Both the position numbers and the translations under genes were made by a program. From Rhizomucor pusillus (Eukaryota; Mucoromycota; Mucoromycetes; Mucorales; Lichtheimiaceae), in NCBI GenBank assembly GCA_900175165.2, contig FWWN02000374.1, positions 1-28,106 on the forward strand: a DNA stretch of 28,106 nt. Direction: 5' to 3'. Positions within the stretch are counted from its first letter, which is position 1. Every line of letters starts with the position of its first letter. Under the pieces are notes generated by a model, which was not told the origin of the DNA, did not search any database, and saw only the letters and a program-made list of their open reading frames with translations. Positions 13,023-23,210 of the stretch are shown in pieces.

Positions 13023-13025
13023 CAT
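12351..13025 (-). CDS. Doubtful hypothetical ORF
   Basis: An uninterrupted 224-codon frame starting with ATG. It contains FVLVYFDSSCPICLHTL, which superficially recalls a thiol-redox CxxC site, but nothing else matches the thioredoxin fold. Composition is rich in Cys, Arg, Ser and Leu, as antisense or random frames often are, and it lacks introns in an intron-dense window. Its ATG overlaps the ATG of the plus-strand gene at the palindrome GCATGC (13022-13027), so both are unlikely to be genuine. I think it is more likely not a gene. Confidence 0.15.
   Translation of the reverse strand: MPSSKISYLYSTRLCKRRVEAVTEIHCTVLCLTVRQNSLLLKPFVLVYFDSSCPICLHTLSKVKLVVQFFMRRYGFHISISHSKSLQRMLTVGDRHSFYSSSLLTVEDCVQSAAAERRFTSFGKSFGSNLSAGQSDAVLRRSYSHIRIRMVPRMLRHNLKYALLLPCITIICDCQLTSECIFPPRVITCNQQDQKPRSAECTILIDRLFYHRSNRTYPLYCGYF
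12997..13005 (+). promoter_or_regulatory. TATA box candidate for the small secreted gene
   Basis: TATAAATAG lies 19 bp before the first ATG (13024) and 40 bp before the second in-frame ATG (13045). The second spacing fits a short leader and suggests that the start at 13045 is used. Confidence 0.45.
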
Positions 13026-13349
13026 GCATTTGATCTATCAAACTATGCATATTTCCAAGCTCATATTCGCAACATCTGCCACGTCAATGTTTATCTTTCG
13101 GCTCGTTACTGGTCAGCAGCAGTATAAATGTGTTTGCAAAACGTTGGATCTACAAGGAGACTACACTGAGGAGATTTGCGTGCCCGAGTACGGCGACTTC
13201 GTGGAAAAGAAAATCCCTATTCGATGATCATGATCATGTTCGTTTGTTCCAACATGACGCCGGATACCGTGGAATCCTTCAAAGAGGACTGCAAAGCAAT
13301 CTACAACATGCGCAGTGTGCTCGGGATGACGTTTAAGCAAGATCCATAA
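13024..13349 (+). pseudogene. Small secreted cysteine-rich protein, apparently frameshifted
   Basis: The first frame (13024-13227) encodes a hydrophobic leader (ISKLIFATSATSMFIFRLV, ending near TGQQQ) and then a KCVCKTL...TEEIC pattern, as in small secreted cysteine-rich fungal proteins. It stops at 13225-13227. A different frame, open from about 13226 to the stop at 13347-13349, continues with FVCSNMTPDTVESFKEDCKA, which looks like the expected second half with further cysteines. No normal-length GT-AG intron joins the two halves without removing that cysteine block; an 86-nt intron 13201-13286 is possible in phase but deletes it. A short tandem ATGATC stretch near 13224-13236 sits at the switch. 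I read this as a frameshifted gene, a sequencing error, or an unusual splice. Confidence 0.4.
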
Positions 13350-13556
13350 AGTGATTATCCTTGCAACACAATGTCCATCCGTTCCCGTCGCCTTGTAGGC
13401 TAATAATTCCATGTAATCTATATTACATTGTCGAAATCGAATTTTGATGCACTTTGCACCGTTAATGTCTGAAGCAGCGCCGCTGCTGTCATTGCTTTAA
13501 ATGTTGTACCCCGCATCCCAGGTCAACCTTCCCCTTTTGTCCCGTCCCGCACAACC

Positions 13557-15088
13557 ATGGCGAAACAAGGCTCACTGTTTGTGAGATTTCGACAATTTGA
13601 TGCTTACGCAAAAACGCTGGACGATTTCCGGGTCAAGACGACATCTGGGGCTTTAGGTTACTATCCCAACAACCAAAAGTATATACGAGCTACAACCAAG
13701 GAAACCTAACGATCCTGCCATTTCTCTCCTGCAGTTACGGTATTGAGCGCGCTGCTCATTGCATACCTTGTAATGTCTGAATTCATTGCGTACCGTACAC
13801 CAACATGGCAGCCAGAGCTTGTCGTGGACAGAGGACGCAAGGACAAGATGACTATACACTTTAACGTGACCTTTCCAAAAATGCCTTGCCACAGTAAGTA
13901 GAGTTGTTCTTCTGCTCTGTTCCCAGAAGCAAGCACTGACACTCTAAATAGTGTTAACACTCGATATTATGGATGACTCTGGCGAACATATAAGCGGGTA
14001 CATGCACGATGTATACAAAGTACGGCTTGATCCTTTTGGAAAGCGAATCCACACTGAAAAAGCAGACAGTAAGTGTTAGCAACTTACGACATATTGACCC
14101 GCCCATGTTATTGATCGCGACAAAAGAGCTTGGGGACAACACGCACGGTGCTCAGCTTGCATTTCAAAAGCAAGAGAATGAATGCGGCAGTTGCTACGGT
14201 GCGAGAGCGGTTCGCGAGGATGGATGCTGCAACACGTGCGAGGATGTGCGACAGGCATATGCCAACATGGGATGGGGTATGGCCAACCCGGACGATATCG
14301 AGCAATGCGTACGCGAAGGCTGGCGCGAGAAGATTGAAAAGCAATCGAACGAAGGGTGCAACATCCACGGCCAAATTGCAGTGAATAAAGTACGCGGTAA
14401 TTTCCACATTGCGCCCGGTCAGTCATTCCAGCAAGCAAACATGCACGTTCACGACCTTAAAGAATACACGGAAGGAGCAAGTGATGGCCACGCATTTGAT
14501 ATGTCGCATACAATCCATTACTTAAAGTTCGGACCTGACCCGCTCACTGGAAAGAAAGTGAACGATCATCCAGCGTTATCTGCAGTTACCAATGCTCTGG
14601 CAGGCACAGAAAAAATGACAGATAACAGCAAGTATCATCGTCCATTGATATAAGCAATGCATACTTTTTGTCTAAACTGGGTTAACTTTTATTAGCACGC
14701 ACTGTTTACCAATACTTTTTGAAAATTGTATCCACGCAGCTGCAACCGCTGTCGGGCCCTCCCACATACACCAACCAATACTCTGTCACTCAGAATGAAA
14801 GAACGTTGGTATCCAACGTACAGGGTCTCCCGGGTATGAATCTAAACTCTACATTCACAAACGTAACTCGATTGACTGATACGTTCCTGTGTAGGAGTCT
14901 TTTTTATTATGGATATCTCCCCGATGCTCATTATTTACCGAGAAGAGCGAGCCTCCTTTGCAAGTTTCATCACCGGAGTTTTCGCCATAGTTGGTGGTAT
15001 CTTTACAGTAGCTGGTCTATTTGATCGTGCAGTGTACAGTGCAGAAAGGGCATTAAAGAAGAAAATGGAGCTAGGCAAAACACTGTAA
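13557..15088 (+). CDS. ERV46: ERV46/ERGIC3 family COPII-vesicle protein
   Basis: ER-Golgi cargo receptor that cycles in COPII and COPI vesicles, usually in a complex with Erv41. Six exons: 13557-13656, 13735-13893, 13952-14068, 14127-14627, 14696-14833, 14895-15088, giving 402 residues (yeast about 415, human about 383). Order: cytosolic FRQFDAYAKTLDDFRVKT, TM1 (about 34-54), a long lumenal domain with the redox-like cysteine cluster CGSCYGA, CCNTCEDVRQAY and EGCNIHGQIAVNKVRGNFH, then QYFLKIVST, NQYSVT, PGVFFIMDISPM, and TM2 (SFITGVFAIVGGIFTVAGLF) with a short KKK-containing tail for retrieval. Intron 14628-14695 starts GCAAGT; only this GC donor gives the right phase. The 3' end faces EFR3, 210 bp away. 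Confidence 0.95.
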
Positions 15089-15298
15089 TTTGGCCTGGAT
15101 TCCATCAGATGTATACCCTTCTTCGTTGTCCTTGTTGTTGTTTTCTTTAATAACAAATATTGCAATTGAACGCTGCCTTCTCAAAGTAGGTAGGTTTAGA
15201 TGATTTATTATTATCCCTTGTATGGAGGATTGACAAGCGATGCACTGTACATGTCTGGTCAGATAAAAGCAAACAGAGAATATCCACATCCACCGTAA

Positions 15299-18200
15299 TT
15301 ACCTTTGAACATTAGTTGAGCCTAAGCTCAGTGAAGATAGAATAGAATCGATATCAGTCTTTGTCATTTCCTTTGGTCTCTTGGCAAGACTCTTCTCGGT
15401 CAGAGCTTGCAATGAGCCGATTTCTGCACTGCCGTTTAAACTTGGAGATGTCTGGGACGTTTGCTGTGAAACTAGAAATATTGCAGGCTGTGAGCAATGA
15501 ATTGATACGTTTTCCTTTTGTTGCACTTACTTAGAGCCTCCTTTAGGCTTTCCACATTGATTATGCTCTTTTGGCTTTGTTGATTTGCGGACTAGATGAT
15601 GTAGAGTTAGCAACCAAAAAGTTTTAGGATGGCGTAGTTGCTTGCTTACGTTTGTAAAGTCTCCATTCGACCAAGGTGTTGCAAGCTTCGGCTTGAGTTC
15701 TTCGAGATCGCGTGAGGAGCGAATTCTAAACGATCGTTCTTGGTTGACTGTAAAAGATGATCGTTAGAATGGAGGGGAAATGAAATATATATCCACATTC
15801 GTGCCGTTGTAAACTTGCCAAATGCTTCCGAGCCCCATTCAACGTAAAGTTTGCTTTCCAGATCCAAACCGTGCGTATCCTCTTCGTCGCGAAGCTGGCC
15901 ATCCTTGGAAAGGATTTCCACAATGACGTGGCGGTCGAGAAACTTGTCGACAGGCGTCGTGTTCTCAGGTTCGAGTTCATCGAATTCGCGAATGTGCGCT
16001 ACTGTATCTGCAACGCCCGGTAAAAAGATGGGCGAGTATTCCTTGTGAGCAACCCGCTCATCCTTGACCTGCTTCAGATAAGTTGTAAGGCGCTCGATAA
16101 AGTGCACTTTGGAGACCATGCCAAACCATTCCAGGATAGCTGCAGCGACTGCGCGCTGTCTGGAAGTCTGCTTAATCTTGCCTTCCTTGACAAGATTTTG
16201 CAGCTTGAAGACGAGTGGCACGGTGCGCACGGTGCCATCACCGCCGAAGCGACGGGTCAGTGAGCAAAGAAGGGTATAAAGCGCGCCTACGTCGAAAACA
16301 TTGCAGTCTGGAAGCTGGACCCAGTCGATAATTGTTTGATGAACAGCGCTCACAAACATCACATCGCCGTGCTGTGTAAGCAAATGCTAAATGTACGCAT
16401 TAGCCTCTTTATATTTGTTGAAAAACTGTCTTGATTCTACGCACCTTTGGGTAAGGTCTACATGATCAATTGGAAGGTTTGCTTTCACGTTAGTAAATCC
16501 TCTATATCTTTTCACTTTGTTGGTACTTACTCGGGCGAGAGATCGGCTTCGGGCGTGGTTGCGTCCAAGTAGCGCGTCAATGTCTCGGCAAACTCCACTC
16601 TTGTTTCTGTAACATTACAGTTGTGAGCATCTTGCTTCAAATTGACGTTTTAATATCGGACCCTACCTGAAGTGGCGTCGGTAAGCAAACCGATAGCAGG
16701 TAGCCACGTCGTCAAAGAGAGTCCATTGTTGATGTACTGAGCAGCAACAGCAGGACTTTCGCCCTGTTCATCGGTCTTGTCGCTAACATTTTCGCAGCTG
16801 GTGGTAACGATCAGATCAAGACATTTTAAAGCGACTCGTCTGTATTCATAGATGGGTAAGCCCTCCACTTGTTCAAGCGTTGTGCCAGTTCGCAGCTTGG
16901 CGACAACGTAGCCAGCAACGTCGTTTAACTGGTTTGGATAATATGTCTGCGATGCAAGGCCTCCGATACTGTGAGCAAACCCTTGATGCACGGCGTATTC
17001 GTACGTGCTCTCCAAATCAGACGGATCAGGATCTTCGTCGCGGAAACGGCGACCTTGCAGTGACTTTACAAGGTGAGTGAACAGCGAGTTCAAGACCTCG
17101 AGAACTGAGATGCCAACGAGCGGAATGTTGGAATTGAGGATAGTGTCCAGAATAGAAACGAGTGATGCTAATTTGTCGCTCATGACATATGTCTCTCCAT
17201 TGTTGCCTTTGATGCTATCCAGTTGCTGCAGGATCTCGGAAATGAGTAGGTATCGGTTCTGAGTCTGGAGAGAGCTCAAGATAAGCTCCATGAGAGATAC
17301 CGCAAAGTTGGGTGGCCACCATTTCTTCTTGGTATCCATGTAGCTAGACAATCATTATATTAGCTTGTGGTTACCTACTGCTCAAGTTACACATACGAGA
17401 ATAAGGGACTAAGAGCAGTTCTGACAGCGGCTCCGTTCAATTCTCCAAAAAGAAGCGATGTGCTCTTTGCAGCCATAATCTCGATTGCGTTTGCGTTGAC
17501 GCTGTCGCTCTTGAGAGTTGATTGACGGATATCGATAGTGTCATCGCTTTAACCATAATGTTAGATATGATACCGTCTTTTTAATATCATCCAATGCTTA
17601 CTCTTTGACAAGAGCGTTCGCTGCCGTCGAGGATTCGGCCAAAGTGTTGAAAAGAGATGGAAGCAGGATATTAAGTTGAACTTTAAAGTTGGAAGCATGG
17701 ATTGCGGGAGAAGAGATTGTTGCCTGCAATGCTCTGTGGCCTATATGTCGCCATCTCCATAACATTGTTATCCAATTGAACCGCTGGTGGTTTCTTGGGG
17801 TAAATTTTCACTCTTACTGGATGGAGTCCTGGTTGCAGAATTCTGCAAATCTCTTGATCAAAGATTCATAATCGGCGGTGAACTCTGAATCAACTCCCAG
17901 CGTTGATCCATCGTGGTAACCGCAAAAAACAATAAACTATAACAATCCCAGTTAGTCAACTCTCCAGCAAAGTCGGAATGTTTATGGCGCGCGCGCGTAT
18001 GTGTGGTTTTTACCGCTTCACACGAAAGGTCGACCAACTCGATATCATTTTTGCTGAGTGTCATGTTGAGGATTTTGACAACGTATCTGGAGAACAAGTT
18101 GAGATCTCGGTGGCACGCTTGAATAAGCGCCTTTATGATTTCTAGGGACACTCGATTGTTTCTATTCGCTTTGGGTGTCAGCATTTGTCGAATATCGTCC

Positions 18201-18470
18201 GGGCTAAACAAACATACTGCTTTCGGTTCTTTGCAACGTCGCGTTCGACCTTCTTTTCGATAAAGCTACCGACCTTGGTCAGTTTGACAGGTCTCGAACT
18301 GGCGTAAAACGTAAGGTAGCTGAGTTCTGAAGATCGAGGTCCATCTTCACCCTCCTTTTCAGGGTAACAATTGTTAATGAGCGTAGCATGTTTGACATAA
18401 CTGGAGTTACTTTTGTTAATGCTTGGACTGCCGCAAACCCCTTCGCCTTAGTATTCGCTTACAGGTGCAT
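15299..18470 (-). CDS. EFR3: EFR3, plasma-membrane scaffold of PI 4-kinase
   Basis: Peripheral plasma-membrane protein that recruits PI4KIIIalpha/Stt4 to make PI4P. Thirteen exons: 18470-18463, 18400-18218, 18161-18014, 17936-17818, 17754-17602, 17546-17397, 17343-16667, 16606-16531, 16457-16445, 16386-15819, 15747-15650, 15591-15531, 15471-15299, giving 808 residues (yeast 782). Conserved blocks: KHATLINNCYP, ELSYLTFYASSRPVKL, IKALIQACHRDLNLFSRYVVKIL, HDGSTLGVDSEFT, WRHIGHRALQ, KWWPPNFAVS, RSFRIRSSRDLEELK, VESLKEAL. The first coding exon is 8 nt (donor GTAAGC), giving MHLYVKHATLIN. A 13-nt exon at 16457-16445 is the least certain part; it was chosen because it alone links the phase-2 donor to the next exon. 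Intron 15818-15748 is GC-AG (GCAAGT). An 11-bp GC dinucleotide run lies inside intron 3. Confidence 0.92.
17987..17997. repeat. GC dinucleotide microsatellite in an EFR3 intron
   Basis: A GCGCGCGCGCG run inside the 77-nt third intron (18013-17937). No function is evident. Confidence 0.7.
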
Positions 18471-19225
18471 GATGGTGGCTGATGGAAGGAAGGAAGGGAA
18501 TGAAAGGAAAGGGGATGGAGGCGAATTAGTGCGCGGGAGGTTGTGGCTAAAAGTCTCGTGAATGGTACTTCTTTTGGGTTACTAGGTTGCCCCTCCACAC
18601 TTTTCACGAAGCTACTGAGTCACTTCATTTCATCCCAAGACGGCAAGCAAACTGGAGCTTGTGTAACGCTCTGCAGAACTGGGAAGCTCGTGAAAGCGTT
18701 GAAAGTTGTATATCCCCAATAATGCTCATTTGGACTAGAGTATCCTTTTCCCTGTTGCTTGACTTACTGCAAGTGACCTTCATACGTAGTACTTGCAATA
18801 ACCTTGACAAATATTTTGCTACCGAACATACAAACAGAGGATAATAGGAACATTGAGCACATTAAACTAACGGATCCATTCGTTACGCAAATGTATGCTT
18901 CAATCCTAAAGAAAGCGAAATGCTCGATAGTTGAAGAAGATAATACACGTAAAAAGTTTGCGCGTTCAGCTTACAAATGGTGCTTCCTATCATAAAAGTC
19001 CAGTGCTCAGTGCTATGTTCATATCTTCTGGCAGATTCGGACCTTGCTTGCCCACGGGCCACAACAACTCTAACCTAATCGGCGAACTAGCGACGAAACG
19101 CAGAAAACATGAAACATGGGAGGATCTGTAGCAAGGTGTATGATTCTTGCAAAACTTTTACTCGTTCCAATGACATTGTAAGTTGTACAGAATGTTGGTG
19201 AAAAAAGGCGTGAATGTGGCCTTCT
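18471..19225. other. Intergenic region upstream of EFR3
   Basis: About 750 bp with no conserved coding sequence. The part next to EFR3 has purine-rich tracts on the plus strand (18480-18520) that are pyrimidine-rich on the EFR3 sense strand and could be a core-promoter element. Short frames such as 18587-18844 show no motifs. The right part must contain the 3' end of the gene at 19226-19903. Confidence 0.45.
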
Positions 19226-19903
19226 TCACCGAAATGGTTGTACTTTACGCTTGTTGCCGGTAAAGAATGCAAATATCTTGCTTTTATGCTTTCTTTTCTT
19301 CGGCTCTGGACTTTGCAGTGGATGCACTGGGATATCATCGCTTTGATAGGTAGTGTGCATTGAAGCAGCTGTTGGAGCGGAAGAGCGTCTGCAAAATATC
19401 CTTTTCGGCTGATGGTCACCCTTGGCGAATAAACTTTGTCGTCGTTTTGCGAGCCTGGTGCCCAGATATTGCATGTGATCACCGACGATCACTTTTAAGG
19501 ATTTCCGTTTCGCGTTCAAACGCTGCTGCTGTTGCTGCTGCTGCTGTGAGTTCCCAGTCTCTGGCGTATTATCCACTGTTACAGGTTGCTGCTCTTCCAT
19601 CCGATCTTGCCAGTGTTGTAAAGGTGTTGAGTACTCGCTAGGACAGTCTAAAGAGAACTTGACGTTGCAGTATACGTCGTCTTCGCGGTCGTATTGTTGC
19701 ATGGCGCTCGCTTTTGTCGACTGCTTGGTGGACTCGAGCATCAAATAAATCGCAGAGACGATCCAAAAAAGAGGGCCGTATACCTGCTGCCAGCACAGCA
19801 AAAACTGCATTTTGAATGTATCCCATTGCTGAGCGGTTGTCGCTGTCATTGATAGAACTAACATCTGGACGAGTACTCCCGCGTGCCTGGATATTACCAA
19901 CAT
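19226..19903 (-). CDS. Hypothetical protein with hydrophobic N-terminus and basic tail
   Basis: Not recognised. A single open frame of 225 codons starts at the first true ATG, 19903 (the frame is open further upstream but has no ATG there). Residues 1-20 form a leader-like hydrophobic stretch. A second hydrophobic segment, QVYGPLFWIVSAIYLMLES, follows at about 40-58. The middle has an eight-Gln run encoded by CAG/CAA codons. The C-terminal 90 residues are highly basic, with KRKSLKVIVG, AKRRQSLFAKG and PKKRKHKSK (nuclear-localisation-like or membrane-charge-binding). Coding is supported by length and low-complexity style shared with neighbours, not by homology. An anchored protein with a basic cytosolic tail is one reading; chance ORF is the alternative. 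Confidence 0.5.
   Translation of the reverse strand: MLVISRHAGVLVQMLVLSMTATTAQQWDTFKMQFLLCWQQVYGPLFWIVSAIYLMLESTKQSTKASAMQQYDREDDVYCNVKFSLDCPSEYSTPLQHWQDRMEEQQPVTVDNTPETGNSQQQQQQQQRLNAKRKSLKVIVGDHMQYLGTRLAKRRQSLFAKGDHQPKRIFCRRSSAPTAASMHTTYQSDDIPVHPLQSPEPKKRKHKSKIFAFFTGNKRKVQPFR
19527..19548. repeat. CTG/CAG trinucleotide tract
   Basis: An imperfect CTG/TTG repeat on the plus strand that encodes the poly-Gln run of the minus-strand hypothetical protein. Confidence 0.7.
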
Positions 19904-21406
19904 GCTGGTGTGCAGTGGCTGTTTAGATAGACAAGGTGGAAGAGAGGAAGAGAGAGAAGGGGCCGCATGCAAACGCAAAGGAGAGGAAGTACAAGTGACC
20001 AGACAAGGTTTAATACAAAATCACCATCATCATCCACAACAACACGCATGCTCATGCGTCTCGCTAAATCTTGCATTCCCGTCCATGTTTTGCCCCATGA
20101 GCATTGCCTTATTTGCAGACCCTGAATTCTCGTGCACCCTTACATACAGGAATGGAAAAGCCTGTCCGTACATCTTTAGTTCGAACGACCAAAGAGGGTG
20201 ATACGTCTAAGAGAGAAGATGAGACAACGGATGCCACAGAGATCATCTGCTCAACATGGTCACGATTCTAATATGATCAAAGTAAATAAACAGATTCTGT
20301 TCCCTTTTTCGAAGTCGTTGAATCCAAGTCTTTTTAGGATATCTCGGGAGCCTGCCAGCTGGACCAAGGTACACAGAAGGCAGAACAATGCTTGATTTGG
20401 TTGCTGTAAATAAGAACACCAAAATGAACTCGCTATGCTCTCCATGGATATATAGCAGAAACTTCGATTCGTCTGAGGTGTTGCATTGGACATGAATTTT
20501 CCAACTTTGCTGCTCGAGTGCGAAGTTTCTAGGAGGCAATGATAACGGTATAAATCCCAATTGCGAAAGCAGGAAACAGCTTGACATGCAGAATAAACAG
20601 GATACACATATGCAGCAAAGCCATATATAATTGCCTTGTTTGTGTCTATTTGCCACAATGCGCAGGCCGCGCATCTGGATGTAATTTAACTGCTTGGAAT
20701 GTTGATAGATTGAAAACACTGTTTTAAATCTATGTTATCTGTATTATGTAAATGCGCTGAGCAGATAGAAGAGTATGAGACGTACCGACAGTCCCTTTCT
20801 TCCTACGGATCAATCTTACTCCTATTGCGCCGCGACCTTGGATTGTTTCTGTCGTTGATACAGTCCCCTACGTAGGACCCGCTCGGAGTGGCCTCCGTAC
20901 AGGGTCAATGATAGGGCATATATCACTTCTGAACGGTTGATTTGCAACAACAATATAGGACAGTAAATAAAAACAACGACGATCTTATTCCCTCTATTGA
21001 TGCGGACCTCTTCCCAGAATGTCATCAGTCTGATCTGAGCATTCAAAATTCTGGAAGCAAAAAAATTCTCTACAGGCTGCTAGTAACAAATAAAATGGAT
21101 ATCTCTGTGTGTAATGTTTTCTTCGATCATTGTCAACACAAGATAGACCAATACCCTAACAAACACTTTGCTTATTCCGACGACTTGGGACTGCACGCCA
21201 AGAAACAATTGTCTTTAGCAAAAAATACCATTAATAATAAGATCCAAGTTGTTGCACAAGCGACTCGGCTGACACTTCTTTTCTTACTTGCAAGCATAGA
21301 CATTTACATTTTTACCTAGAAGCGACTGACGAGTATGCTATTCTTGTATTGAATGCTGAGAGAGTATCTGGTTTTTGACAAGGCAATCATCACTCTGTTG
21401 TAGGAA
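19904..21406. other. 1.5-kb intergenic region
   Basis: No conserved gene was recognised. The longest frames (20243-20719 minus, 158 codons; 20942-21319 plus, 125 codons) lack family motifs, and the plus-strand one has its first real ATG about 50 codons in. This region should hold promoters for the hypothetical gene (left) and the GH5 gene (right). GTTGTAG just before the GH5 start could be an acceptor of a leader intron. Confidence 0.45.
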
Positions 21407-23100
21407 ATGCCAGAAGAAATCGGCAGTCGCTGGTCATCCCAAGAAAGCGTCTCCACCAAGGGAGCTTCGGTCACCGAAAAACCGCAGCATCGAGAAATAA
21501 CTGGAATTGAGAAGCAGCAGCAGCAGCATTCGCAGAATCAGCAGCATGTTCCCGGCAATTGGTTCGTGCGTAACAAGAAACTATCTGCAACTTTAATGGC
21601 TCTCGCGGCAGCTGGCATTGCAGCGGCTATCATTGCACCCATTCTTATCTATGCTCCAAGCAGCGATAGGCTTAAAGGAGGAGGAGGACTACTCCCCCCA
21701 TGGTCAGGCGCTGGTGGTACTCCAGGTAGAGATGCATTTGACGACTCGGCGCAAGCCAATCCACACGTCCCACCTCTGTCTGAGCCATTCCGGTACGGCG
21801 AAGACCCTATTCGCGGCGTAAACTTGGGCGGCTGGCTAGTTATCGAGCCGTTCATCACACCCTCCTTGTTTGACCAGTTTGATCCTCAAGACAACATTGT
21901 GGACGAATGGGGTTTGTGCGCCAAGCTCGGGCCAGAAGAAGCAAAAAAGCAACTGCAGCACCATTATGATACGTTTATCACTGAAGCCGATTTTGAAAAG
22001 ATTGCAAAGATGGGACTGAACCACGTGCGCATCCCGACGGGCCACTGGGCTGTGCGCACCTTTGAAGACGAACCGTTTGTGCCACGTCTATCATGGGACT
22101 ATCTCTTGAAGGGCATCCAGTGGGCACGCAAGTATGGTTTACGCGTCATGGTCGAACTGCATACAGCTCCTGGTTCGCAGAATGGCTGGAACCATTCCGG
22201 AAAATTTGGCACCGTCGGCTTCCTGAACGGCACCGAAGGCGACGTCAACGGCAACAGGACACTCGATATTGTCACCGAAATGATCAAGTTCTTTAACAAG
22301 CCAGAGTGGTCACACGTTACGCCCATTATGGGTGTCTTGAACGAACCGGCCATTTATCGCATCGAGACAAAGCGGGTCCAGGAATGGTATCGACAGAGCC
22401 ACGATGCTATCCGCGGCATCACCGGTGACGAAAACGGACCGCTGCTCACTTATCACGAAGGATTCTTGGGCATGCCTTCCTGGTATGGTTTCTTCAAGGA
22501 TCCGCACTACAAACGTGTCATTCTCGGTAAGTTTTGGAATACTTGTAGACGTCAAAAATATATGTATGGGACATTTTCTTACATTGATGAGTAAAAATAG
22601 AGACACACACCTACCTGATCTTTGACGATGGATTGGTCTCTATGCCCCGCGACAAGCAGGCAGCGTTCCCTTGCGGTAACTGGAAGCATGATCTCAACGA
22701 GTCGATGGCAGAAAACGGTCCAACGATGGTCGGTGAATTCTCTGTCGCTACAAACGACTGCGGCAAGTACCTGAACGGTGTGCGTCTTGGAACAAGATAC
22801 GATGGCACCTTGGTCGAGAATGGCAAGCCTCGCGAAGCTCCTGCATGCCCGACTTGCTCGTGCCAAGGTGTCGATGACTGGAAGAACTGGGATAACAATT
22901 ACAAGCAGTTCTTGAGACAATTTGTGGAGCGCCAGATGGATGCGTTTGAAGAAAGCTATGGCTGGTTCTTTTGGACATACAAGACCGAGGAACACATCAA
23001 TCCACACTGGGACTATTCGTTGGGCTGGGAGCAAGGCTGGATCCCGCCAGATGCCAACAATAGAACATTCTCTTGCAAAGATATAAACCCTGCTATTTAA
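21407..23100 (+). CDS. GH5 exo-1,3-beta-glucanase, type II membrane protein
   Basis: Releases glucose from 1,3-beta-glucan in the cell wall. Two exons (21407-22526 and 22601-23100) give 539 residues. There is a cytosolic N-terminal segment of about 58 residues rich in Gln/Ser, one membrane helix (about 59-83, Ala/Ile-rich), a Gly/Pro linker, and then a GH5 domain from about 128: IRGVNLGGWLVIEPFITPSLF, DEWGLCAKLG, HVRIPTGHWA, and VELHTAPGSQNG. The acid/base Glu is in GVLNEP (313) and the nucleophile Glu in MVGEFS (419). A WFFWTYKTE block closes the barrel. The type II anchor resembles ExgD-type enzymes rather than secreted Exg1. The splice restores VILETHTYLIF exactly. N-glycosylation sequons such as NHS, NGT and NRT are visible. 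Confidence 0.95.
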
Positions 23101-23210
23101 TGATGATGATGAATAAGAAGGAGCGACTAACGAGAGTAATAAAATGGCTACAAAATATGCACAATGGAAAAGAAAGAAAAAAGGTGGGAGACCAAAATTT
23201 CAAAAGTGCT

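Noticed and set aside
18587..18844. 85-codon plus-strand frame upstream of EFR3
   Set aside because: It overlaps a similar antisense frame, has no motif, and sits in the likely EFR3 promoter.
20243..20719. 158-codon minus-strand open frame with hydrophobic segments
   Set aside because: No motif, no plausible splice partners, and a second overlapping frame of similar length suggests chance.
20942..21319. 125-codon plus-strand open frame with a hydrophobic C-terminus
   Set aside because: The first ATG lies about 50 codons in, no family motif is visible, and the composition resembles AT-rich intergenic DNA.
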